Shown piece after piece: positions 26,331-34,034 of a DNA stretch of 64,000 bases. Each line of letters opens with the position of its first letter. The first letter of the stretch is position 1. The translations under genes and the position numbers were made by a program. The stretch spans positions 54,704-118,703 of the forward strand of contig CAYXIO010000005.1 of the NCBI GenBank assembly GCA_964465125.1, in the 5' to 3' direction. The stretch is from CAYOHG01 sp964465125 (lineage in GTDB: Bacteria; Planctomycetota; Phycisphaerae; UBA1845; Fen-1342). The notes beneath the pieces were generated by a model. The model saw only the letters and a program-made list of their open reading frames with translations. It had not been told where the DNA came from and did no database searches.

Positions 26331-28166
26331 TCAGCGCTGCGCGCCGTCGGACGGGAAGAACTTCCGCACGGTCTCGACCGGCGGGGGCGGCGTAAGCCAC
26401 GAGACCACCACCAGCGCGACGGCCGCGAAAACCACCATCGGCGCGGCGGGGACGAGTCCCCAGACCTCCGGCTCCATCCGCGACGAAAACTGGTGCGCGA
26501 TCCCGTTGGCTACGTAGAAATACACGCCGCTACCGATCCCCGCCGCGATCGACGCGTACGCGCCCCACTTGGTGGTGCGCTTCCAGTACAGGGCGGCGGC
26601 GGCAAGCGGAAAGAGCGCCGCAAACCCGCTGAAGCACCAGATCGCCAGGTTGAAGATCGGCTGCGTCTCGCGCAGTGCCAGCGCGAGCAGCCAGCTTACC
26701 AGCACAACCATGATCACGAAGGTGCGCCCGGTCAGCAGGCGCTGATGATCGGTCATGCGGTCGTGCCGCACGTAGTGATCGACAATGTCATGGGTGAACA
26801 TCGAGCCGAGCGAGAGGAACTGGGCGTCCATGCCGCCGAGGATCGCGGCCAGGACGCCGGCGGCCAGCAGCCCGCCAATGACCGGATCGGTCAGAGCCCG
26901 CACCATCAGTCCAATGACAGCGTTGGCGTGGGGTGCAGGGCCGCCGGAAACGTAGGGTCCTTCGGGCGTGAACGGGACCACGACCACGCCGTTGTGCATC
27001 GCCGACGTGGCCCACACGCCGATCGCGATGCACGGCGCCCAGATCAGCATCACCAGGATCGGGTGCAGCGTTACCGTCAGCCGGAAAGCCTTGGCCGAGC
27101 GCGCCGTGAGCCAGAGCTGAAACAGGTGCGGGAACATCGCGACGCTGAGCGGGATGAACCCGTAGCTCAGAAACTCCAGCTCGCTCATTTCCTTGGGACG
27201 GTGCGGTTTGACGGCGGTCAGCGCGGCGGGCGGCCCCGGCCGCTGCGAGGCCGCCGGCTGGCTGGCAGCGGCGAGGCTCTCCGCGGCGCGCGAGGCCGCC
27301 TTGGGCGTGTCGTTCGCCAGGCGCGGCACGGGCGTTTCCGTCCCCCCCACGTCTTTCGCCGCCTGCGTCGTCGCCTGCCAGGCGGCGAGCTGCTCGCGGT
27401 AAATCTGCTCGTGCTCGGCGGTCACGCCGCGCGTCAGCTTGGTCGGATTGAATTCCTGCACCCTGCGGGTGGCTTCAGCCGCTCCGCCGAGCCGGTCGGC
27501 GATCACCACAAACGTAACCACGCCCACAACCAGGAAGATCAGCGTCTGAAGCGCGTTGGCCCAGGCGGTCGCCCGCGCTCCGCCCAGCGACACGTACAGC
27601 CACACGACCGCCGTGCAGCCGAGCGTGCCCAGCCAGAAGGGCACCGCACCGTTGGTTGCAGGGAACCACGCGGGAAACGCGCCGGCAGTGGCGATGCCGA
27701 CGATCGTGCCCGATCCGATGATGCCGATGATGATGTACGGCATTTGCAGCAGCACCAGGATCGGGAACAGCGCGACGCCGAGGTTGTTCGACCCGAATCG
27801 ATCCCGGAAGAACTGAATCTGCGTCTGGTAGCCGTAGCGCTTGCCGAAGCTCCAGAGCTTCACGCCCACGAGAAAGAAGCAGGCGGCATGCACGATGCCC
27901 GACCAGGAAGCCATCTTGCCGTACACGCCTACGCCCGCATCCCAGGCTTCGCCGCTGCTGCCCTGAATGGCGAACGCGGTCATGGTCGTGCCGAAGATGC
28001 TCAGCACGAGCACGATCGGGCCGACGCCGCGCGATGCGACGAAATAGTCGATCGCCGTGCCGCGGAAGACGGTGTTGCTGGCGAGACCGAGCAGGATCAG
28101 GGCCCCGAGATAGCCGGCGATGATCCAGAGCTGGAGCATGCCGGCAGGCAGGTCGGCCAGCGGCAT
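26331..28166 (-). CDS. Sodium:solute symporter family protein
   Basis: A 611-residue membrane protein of the SSS family, which uses the sodium gradient for uptake. At least 12 membrane helices are visible, with the SSS core stretches GTTMTAFAIQGSSGEAWDAG and WLYVSLGGARATAWANALQT. A long hydrophilic, Ala/Pro-rich loop (about residues 240-320) splits the helices and is unusual. Substrate unknown. The ATG overlaps the stop of the small membrane gene upstream, a frequent pairing for SSS transporters. Confidence 0.88.
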   Translation of the reverse strand: MPLADLPAGMLQLWIIAGYLGALILLGLASNTVFRGTAIDYFVASRGVGPIVLVLSIFGTTMTAFAIQGSSGEAWDAGVGVYGKMASWSGIVHAACFFLVGVKLWSFGKRYGYQTQIQFFRDRFGSNNLGVALFPILVLLQMPYIIIGIIGSGTIVGIATAGAFPAWFPATNGAVPFWLGTLGCTAVVWLYVSLGGARATAWANALQTLIFLVVGVVTFVVIADRLGGAAEATRRVQEFNPTKLTRGVTAEHEQIYREQLAAWQATTQAAKDVGGTETPVPRLANDTPKAASRAAESLAAASQPAASQRPGPPAALTAVKPHRPKEMSELEFLSYGFIPLSVAMFPHLFQLWLTARSAKAFRLTVTLHPILVMLIWAPCIAIGVWATSAMHNGVVVVPFTPEGPYVSGGPAPHANAVIGLMVRALTDPVIGGLLAAGVLAAILGGMDAQFLSLGSMFTHDIVDHYVRHDRMTDHQRLLTGRTFVIMVVLVSWLLALALRETQPIFNLAIWCFSGFAALFPLAAAALYWKRTTKWGAYASIAAGIGSGVYFYVANGIAHQFSSRMEPEVWGLVPAAPMVVFAAVALVVVSWLTPPPPVETVRKFFPSDGAQR

Positions 28167-28411
28167 CAGTGGCCCCCCCGCTCGCCGGTCGGAGGCGACC
28201 AGGCCTCCGAGTCAGCCACCTCGGCGCCGCGCGGCCAGGCATACACGCAGGCCAGCCCCCACAGCAGGCTGGCGGCGATCGAAATCCCGATGTGATAAGC
28301 CAGGCTGATCGGCAAGAAGCCCAACGCCAACGTGCAATGATCGTCGCGCCACCAGAAATCCTGGTGCGCGAGCGTCAGCAGCACGAGCAGCGCGAAAACC
28401 AGAGCTCGCAT
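28166..28411 (-). CDS. Small DUF3311-type membrane protein, partner of the symporter
   Basis: An 81-residue protein with two membrane helices. HQDFWWRDD followed by GFLPISLAYHIGISI is the DUF3311-like pattern of small subunits encoded next to SSS transporters. ATG 28411 brings the first helix to the N terminus; a longer frame to 28453 is less likely. The stop overlaps the symporter start by one base. Confidence 0.75.
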   Translation of the reverse strand: MRALVFALLVLLTLAHQDFWWRDDHCTLALGFLPISLAYHIGISIAASLLWGLACVYAWPRGAEVADSEAWSPPTGERGGH

Positions 28412-28568
28412 GTCAACTCCGTACGGCTTGCTTCCGTCAGGGGATCGACCCAACTCAACCGCACCGCACGAGCGCGACGCCGTCTGCCCGACCGATGCGG
28501 TTTCAGTCTTTCGCAGGAACCGGCCGGAGGTTCCGCGCGCACCCGAATCAACGCTCGCCGTCCGGCCG

Positions 28569-29867
28569 TCAGGTCGGGGAGCTTACGCGCCCCGACGCCG
28601 GCGATTCAAGCCGCATCGGCTCCGGCAGTCGGCACCACTGGCTCATCGGACCGAAAACCTCGTTCACGCGCGGCTCGAAGACGTCGCCGATCAGCAGGCG
28701 CGTGATGTTGTCTCGAAACTCGGGATGGGCGCGGACGAACTGCCCGAACGAGAAGCCGCGCGTGTAGAACGCATACACCAGCTTGCAGATGGACTGCACG
28801 CCCACGTAGAACGCGTCGCCCCAGCGGCCGAGCCGCTCGGCGGAAGGGTCGTCCGCCAGCAGCGCTTCGTGGATCGCGTCGGCCGCCAGCTCGCCGGAGC
28901 GCAACGCCAGGAACACGCCGGAGGAGTAAATCGGGTCGAGGAACGTGAGCGCGTCGCCGGTCAGCACCCAGCCGTCGCCGGCGCAGACCCGCGCGGCGTA
29001 GGAGAAATCCGAAAGAACGTGCACGGGCGAGACGCGCGTCGCGCTGGCGATCCGCGGCATGAGGGCCGGGCAGCGCTCGATCTCTTCGGCGAGGATCTGC
29101 TCGGGTGCCGCGCGGCCCTTGATCAGGTAGTCGACGTCCGCCACCACGCCGACGCTGACGAGGTCGCCCGGCAGCGGGATGTACCAGAACCAGCCGGCCT
29201 CGTCCTTCAGGCTCAGCACGAGCGTGGCGCCTTCATCGCGGCGCCCCGCGTCGCGCAGCCCGCCACGGTAGTGGGCGAAGACGGCCGCCTTGCGCAGCTC
29301 CGGATGCGCGCGGCGGATGCCCAGCTTGCGCGAAATCAGCCCGCTCGTGCCGGTCGCGTCCACGACGACGCGCGCCGCGATGCGCTGCGGGGGCTGCCCC
29401 GCGCGCGAGACGATCACGCCGGTCGCGCGCGGCAGCCGGACGGCGCCCGCGGGCTCGAAGATCACCTCGTCGACGGTTGCGGGCATCCAGACTTCGGACC
29501 CGTGCTCGCGCGCGTTGTCGAGCATGAGCTGGTCGAATTCGCTGCGCAGCACCTGCCAGGTTTGCGAGCACTCGTGCGGGTTGCGCTCGTCGAAATAGAA
29601 CGGGGCCGACTCGCGCCCGACGGAGTTGGCGAATTGCACGCTGTACTTCGGCACGAAGGTGCTGCGACGGAGCTTCTCGAGCATGCCGATCCGCTGAAAC
29701 GTCCAGTAGGTCTCGGGCATGAGCGATTCGCCGATGTGGAAGCGCGGGAAGGGGGTGCGCTCGACGATCAGCGTGCGGTGACCGTACTGAGCGAGCAGGG
29801 CGCCCGCGGTGGACCCGGCCGGTCCGCCGCCGATCACGACCACGTCGTAGCTGTTCGCAGTCTGCAT
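28569..29867 (-). CDS. FAD-dependent oxidoreductase with halogenase-like motif
   Basis: A 432-residue flavoprotein. The Rossmann motif GGGPAGSTAG (about residues 13-22) binds FAD. GESLMPETYWTFQRIG follows. WFWYIP (about residues 215-220) matches the WxWxIP pattern of flavin-dependent halogenases and some related dehydrogenases. GDALTFLDPIYSSGVFLALRSG is the FAD-binding end block. The family includes halogenases, geranylgeranyl reductases and hydroxylases, so halogenation is not proven. It follows the chorismate-lyase-like gene by 64 bases. Confidence 0.85.
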   Translation of the reverse strand: MQTANSYDVVVIGGGPAGSTAGALLAQYGHRTLIVERTPFPRFHIGESLMPETYWTFQRIGMLEKLRRSTFVPKYSVQFANSVGRESAPFYFDERNPHECSQTWQVLRSEFDQLMLDNAREHGSEVWMPATVDEVIFEPAGAVRLPRATGVIVSRAGQPPQRIAARVVVDATGTSGLISRKLGIRRAHPELRKAAVFAHYRGGLRDAGRRDEGATLVLSLKDEAGWFWYIPLPGDLVSVGVVADVDYLIKGRAAPEQILAEEIERCPALMPRIASATRVSPVHVLSDFSYAARVCAGDGWVLTGDALTFLDPIYSSGVFLALRSGELAADAIHEALLADDPSAERLGRWGDAFYVGVQSICKLVYAFYTRGFSFGQFVRAHPEFRDNITRLLIGDVFEPRVNEVFGPMSQWCRLPEPMRLESPASGRVSSPT

Positions 29868-29931
29868 CGCGAACCCTTGTTGCCGGCGCCGCGCGCACCC
29901 GGCCTTCGGTCCATGGGCGCGGGCTAATGGC

Positions 29932-30480
29932 CTATTCGGAAACGGCCTCCAACACTTCGATCGCGGGCTGATCGTCGCAGTGAATCACGCCGACGCGCCC
30001 GAAGCATCGCCCAACCGCCAGCGCCAGGCTGGGCGCGGCGGTTGCGTCAAACTCGAAATACCAGCGCGGCTCGATGCGCCGCAGCAACACGCTTGCGACC
30101 AGGATGTCCCCCAGCGGGCGCTGCATGGCGAGGATCTCCTCGACCGCTTCGGTGGGTAGAAACCGCTCCTGAATCCGCACAATGCCGAATTCGACCGGCG
30201 CACCGCTGTCGGTGCGCAGCAGGAGCACTTCGCGCGCGTAAACGCCGTTCTGCCGTCTCTGCCGCAGCACGCGCAGCTCGAGCTCGGAGGCGAATACGTC
30301 GCGCAGCCGGCGCGTCATGTGCTCCTCGTGCACCAGCAGCCGTCGGGCGACATCGGGCAGCTCCTCCCCACGGCGCAGGGACGCGCCCAGGGGCGCGAAG
30401 CCGGCGCGCGCCTGCACGGCGCCGAACAGCTCGTGCAGCGTGGCGAAGGCCGGGATGGTGCGCTGGCTCTTCAGTTCCAT
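29932..30480 (-). CDS. Chorismate-lyase-like protein
   Basis: A 182-residue protein with the pattern of the chorismate lyase (UbiC-like) fold. HEEHMTRRL, YAREVLLLR, APVEFGIVRI and RPLGDILVA appear in the same order as in UbiC, which cleaves chorismate to 4-hydroxybenzoate and pyruvate. Identity to UbiC is low, and the C-terminal LTE-type motif is not evident. The function may be binding or a related reaction. It lies between a radical SAM gene and a halogenase-like gene, spaced 32 and 64 bases. Confidence 0.7.
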   Translation of the reverse strand: MELKSQRTIPAFATLHELFGAVQARAGFAPLGASLRRGEELPDVARRLLVHEEHMTRRLRDVFASELELRVLRQRRQNGVYAREVLLLRTDSGAPVEFGIVRIQERFLPTEAVEEILAMQRPLGDILVASVLLRRIEPRWYFEFDATAAPSLALAVGRCFGRVGVIHCDDQPAIEVLEAVSE

Positions 30481-30512
30481 TTCGTTGCGGGCGCGCGGCG
30501 GGCGCGGCGCCT

Positions 30513-31838
30513 TCAGGTGTAGCGCGTTCCTCGGTGCTGGGGCTCGAAGAACAGCGGCAGCAGCGCGTCGACCCGCAGCAATCCCGCGCGCGTCAGGCGA
30601 ATCTCCGTGTCGCTCGCTTCGAGGTAGCCCGCCGCCGCGAGCTCCTGCCAGGCCGGTGCGAATTGCGCGCGCACGTCCGCGGCGAACTTGCGCTGAAAGT
30701 ACGACGGATCGATGCGTCCGAGCTTGAGCTGAAGCAGCAGCTCGCGAATCAGCCGCTGCCCGTCCGTCAGCGGCAGGGCGCGGCCGATCGGCAGCGCGCC
30801 GCGCCGCGTCGCCGCGAGGTAATCCTCCCAGCGATCGACGTTCTGAAAATGCACCCCGCTGAGGTGCGAAAACGACGCGACCCCGGTGCCGATCATGTCG
30901 GCGCCGTGCCAGAGCGAGTCGCGGTAAACGAAGGCGGCGTCGGGCGTCGGCTTCGCCAGCGTGTACCCGCTGGAGACGCGGTAGCCCGCCTGCTCAAACG
31001 TCTCGAACGCACGCGCGACCCAGCGCCGCTTGGTCGCCCAGTCCGCCACCGCAACCTCGCCGGTCTCGCGCGCGTGCCTGGAGAACACCGTGTTGTGCGG
31101 CAGCTCCATCTGGTACACCGTCAGGCTGTCGGGTTGGAGCGCCAGCGCCCGCTCGACGGCGGCATTCCACTTCGCTTCATTGTCGCCGACCATTCCGGCG
31201 ATCAGGTCCACGTTGATCTGTCGGAACCCGACCCCGCGCGCCCACTCGTAGGCGCGGAGGATCTCGGCGGATCGATGCGCCCGCCCATTGTGCTCGAGCA
31301 CTGCGTCGTCGAAGTGCTCGACGCCCAGGCTCAGCCGGGTCACGCCGATCCGCTTGATCGCCTCGAGCTTGCTCTGCTTGAGCGTGCCCGGCTCGCACTC
31401 GAACGTGACTTCGCGGGCCGCGTCCCAGCGCCAGTGCCGGTTGATGCGTTCGATCAGCCGCTCGAGCTGCTCGTTGCTCAGAAACGAGGGCGTGCCTCCG
31501 CCGAAGTAGACGAACTCGAATTCCCGCTCCTGCAAACGGGGGAGCGGCTTGTAGAGCGCGATCTCGCGCGCCAGAGCATCGAGGTAGCCCTCGACGTCGT
31601 CCGCGTTCTTGTCCGTATACACCCGGAAATAGCAGAACTTGCAGCGCTTCCGGCAGAACGGAATGTGAATGTACAGCCCCAGCGGCTGGGTTGTGGAGTC
31701 CTTGCTGACACACGTGTCCAGTACGCCGCGGGCCGCCGGAACGTACTCCGCGGTCCAGGCCGAGAAGGGTGGATAGTTCGCGACGAAGTAGCTTCCGACC
31801 TCGGTGCGAGCACTTTCCTTGAGCAGGTCGAGCTGCAT
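30513..31838 (-). CDS. HemN/HemW-like radical SAM protein
   Basis: A 441-residue radical SAM enzyme. The cluster-binding motif CRKRCKFCYF gives Cx3Cx2C (about residues 63-70), with GGGTPSFL and a HemN-type C-terminal domain with LGRIDPSYFQRKF. It resembles coproporphyrinogen oxidase-like proteins (HemN, HemW, HutW) but has an N-terminal extension of about 50 residues with YPPFSAWTAEY. The neighbouring genes argue against a plain heme role. ATG 31838 is used; an upstream ATG at 31901 is possible. It is the first gene of a long minus-strand run. Confidence 0.85.
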   Translation of the reverse strand: MQLDLLKESARTEVGSYFVANYPPFSAWTAEYVPAARGVLDTCVSKDSTTQPLGLYIHIPFCRKRCKFCYFRVYTDKNADDVEGYLDALAREIALYKPLPRLQEREFEFVYFGGGTPSFLSNEQLERLIERINRHWRWDAAREVTFECEPGTLKQSKLEAIKRIGVTRLSLGVEHFDDAVLEHNGRAHRSAEILRAYEWARGVGFRQINVDLIAGMVGDNEAKWNAAVERALALQPDSLTVYQMELPHNTVFSRHARETGEVAVADWATKRRWVARAFETFEQAGYRVSSGYTLAKPTPDAAFVYRDSLWHGADMIGTGVASFSHLSGVHFQNVDRWEDYLAATRRGALPIGRALPLTDGQRLIRELLLQLKLGRIDPSYFQRKFAADVRAQFAPAWQELAAAGYLEASDTEIRLTRAGLLRVDALLPLFFEPQHRGTRYT

Positions 31839-32004
31839 CGATTCGCCTGTTATCGGCGGGAGTCCATCATCGTCACGCACGCCGCACGACGAAGAATGCA
31901 CGAGTATAGAGACTGCGCTGCGGGGATGCTCCGCTCAATTCCGAAATCCGAAAGTCCGTCCGGCTGCGACGCGTGGCGACGCTCAGCGGGGGATTTCGGC
32001 CGGC

Positions 32005-33390
32005 TCAGCCGTGCGGTGAGCTTCCCCGCGCGAGCCTGGCGAACGAATCCCCACGCGCGCGGTAGTCGGCAAACATGTCCCAGGAGGCGCAGGCGGGCGA
32101 CAGCAGGATGGTATCGCCGGCCTTGGCGCGTTGACGGCAGGCGCTGACGGCCTCGTCCAGCGAGCCGCAGAGCTCGGCGTTTCCGCCGGCGCCGCGCACC
32201 TGTTCGAGCAGCCGTGGACCCGTCTGTCCGAGGCAGGCGACAAAGCGTGCCCGCCGCGCCGCCAGCTCCGCCGCCGCCGCCAGGTCGATGCGCTTGTCAT
32301 AGCCGCCCAGGATGATCAGCAGGGGCGTTTCGATGGCATTCATCGCGGTGATCGCGGCCTCGGGCGTCGACGACTTGGAGTCGTTGAAATACGTCACGCC
32401 GAGATGCTCGCCGACGAGCTCTAGCCGGTGTGGCAACCCACGGAACTCGGCCAATGCCGCCACCGCGCTGGCGCCTGCAATTCCCTGCGTGTGGCCGACT
32501 ACGAGAGCCGCCGCGGCATTCTGCCGGTTATGAGCCCCGGGGGTCTGAAGCCGCAACTCCGGCCAGCGCTGCGCGGCCGCGTCCCCGGCCGGTGCTTCCG
32601 CCTGCGGAACGCCGTCCGAGAGGCCGTATCGCCAAACCGTCCCGGTGCGCTCCTGCAAGATGGCTCGGACCGCCGGCAGCTCCGCGGCCTGCGATCCGAC
32701 GACGAACACGTCGTGGGCATCGTCCTGGAAACGAACAAGATGGAGCTTGGCGCGCAGGTAGGCCTCGAAGGTGCCGTGCCAGTCGAGATGGTTGGGCGTC
32801 GCGTTCGTCAGCACGGCGACGTGCGGGCTCCAGGAGAGCCGGGCGGTGCGTTCGAGCTGGAAGCTGGAGAGTTCGAGCACGACCCGGTCCGTCTCGCGCA
32901 TCTGCGGCAGCTCGTCCAGCAGCGACCGCCCCAGGTTGCCCCCCACCCAAGTGCGCCGCGCGGTGTCGCAGCGCTCCAGGACGTGCCCGATCATGGCCGT
33001 GACGGTGCTTTTTCCGACGGAGCCCGTAATGCCGATGCAGGTGGCCGGGCAGCGCTCCAGGAACAGGTTGATTTCCGTCGTAATCGGAACGCCGGCCTGA
33101 CGAGCAGCCTGAAGAAAGGGAGACGATTCCGCGACCGCTGGATTCACGACCAGCAAATCGGTCTGGCGGAAGTCCGCTTCGCGGTGTTCGCCGATTCGCA
33201 GCGTAATCGGCAAGTCGGCGATTTGCCGGAGCGAAGCATCCAGCTTTCCAGCATCGGCGAGATCGGTGACGAGCAGGCGCGCCTGCTGCTGCGCAAGCCA
33301 GCGGGTCACGCCGACGCCGCCGCCGAAACGCCCCAGCCCCATGACGGTAACATGCTTGCCGCGCAGATCGTTCGTGTTGGATCGAATCAT
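32005..33390 (-). CDS. murD: UDP-N-acetylmuramoyl-L-alanine--D-glutamate ligase
   Basis: A 461-residue Mur ligase that adds D-Glu to UDP-MurNAc-Ala in the cytoplasm. N-terminal GLGRFGGGVGVTRWL resembles the UDP-binding loop. The ATP loop is GSVGKST rather than the usual GSNGKST or GTNGKST. TNATPNHLDWHG and the C-terminal FNDSKSSTPEA and LLSPACASWDMF segments are standard MurD. It lies outside any visible dcw cluster, but PBP2 and rodA follow on the other strand. Confidence 0.92.
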   Translation of the reverse strand: MIRSNTNDLRGKHVTVMGLGRFGGGVGVTRWLAQQQARLLVTDLADAGKLDASLRQIADLPITLRIGEHREADFRQTDLLVVNPAVAESSPFLQAARQAGVPITTEINLFLERCPATCIGITGSVGKSTVTAMIGHVLERCDTARRTWVGGNLGRSLLDELPQMRETDRVVLELSSFQLERTARLSWSPHVAVLTNATPNHLDWHGTFEAYLRAKLHLVRFQDDAHDVFVVGSQAAELPAVRAILQERTGTVWRYGLSDGVPQAEAPAGDAAAQRWPELRLQTPGAHNRQNAAAALVVGHTQGIAGASAVAALAEFRGLPHRLELVGEHLGVTYFNDSKSSTPEAAITAMNAIETPLLIILGGYDKRIDLAAAAELAARRARFVACLGQTGPRLLEQVRGAGGNAELCGSLDEAVSACRQRAKAGDTILLSPACASWDMFADYRARGDSFARLARGSSPHG

Positions 33391-33446
33391 GGCGGCGCGT
33401 AGTTTAGCCGCCGCCGGGCGGCTCGGAAGCGGGCGGAGGGTCCTGG

Positions 33447-33938
33447 ATGGGTGCAACGATTCGCGTTCGGCCGGCGTGCCCGGCGGACGCCCCTGTCATC
33501 GTCGCGAACAACGCCGCCATGTGCCTGGAGACCGAAGGACGCCGCCTGAACGCGGACACCCTGACGGCGGGCGTCCGCAGCGTGCTGGGAGACTCGCAGC
33601 GCGGGCTGTACTTCCTCGCCGAGCGCAACGGCGCGCCGGTCGGCCAGATGATGGTGACGAGCGAGTGGAGCGACTGGCGCAACGCCTGGTTCTGGTGGAT
33701 TCAGAGCGTCTATGTCGCACCGACCGCCCGGCACGAGGGCGTCTATCGGCGCCTGCACGAGCACGTTCGATCCGCGGCGATGGCACGCGGGGACGTCTGC
33801 GGGCTGCGGCTCTACGTGGAGCGGGAGAACCTGCCGGCCCAGGCGGTCTATCGGCACATGGGGATGAACCCGGCGGCCTACCTGATGTTCGAGGAAGACT
33901 GGTCCGCGCAGCACATCGGGCCGCCCGGACCGGGCTGA
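33447..33938 (+). CDS. GNAT-family N-acetyltransferase
   Basis: A 163-residue GNAT acetyltransferase. The acetyl-CoA part shows WIQSVYVAPTARHEGVYRRL (strand beta4 and the pyrophosphate loop) and RLYVERENLPAQAVYRHMGM (late motif). A ribosome-binding site GGAGG six bases before ATG 33447 supports the start. The substrate is unknown. It is divergent from murD with only 56 bases between. Confidence 0.88.
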   Translation: MGATIRVRPACPADAPVIVANNAAMCLETEGRRLNADTLTAGVRSVLGDSQRGLYFLAERNGAPVGQMMVTSEWSDWRNAWFWWIQSVYVAPTARHEGVYRRLHEHVRSAAMARGDVCGLRLYVERENLPAQAVYRHMGMNPAAYLMFEEDWSAQHIGPPGPG

Positions 33939-34034
33939 CACGCGCGAGTCGGTTCAAAAGACGATACGATCCCGAATCAGGCATGCCGCGCCCTTCGCGC
34001 GGCGGGCCGGCCTTCCGGAGCAGGGACGCTCGGC

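Noticed and set aside
26493..28295. A 600-codon plus-strand frame opposite the symporter
   Set aside because: His/Arg-rich translation with no membrane helices or family match, fully antisense to an SSS transporter.
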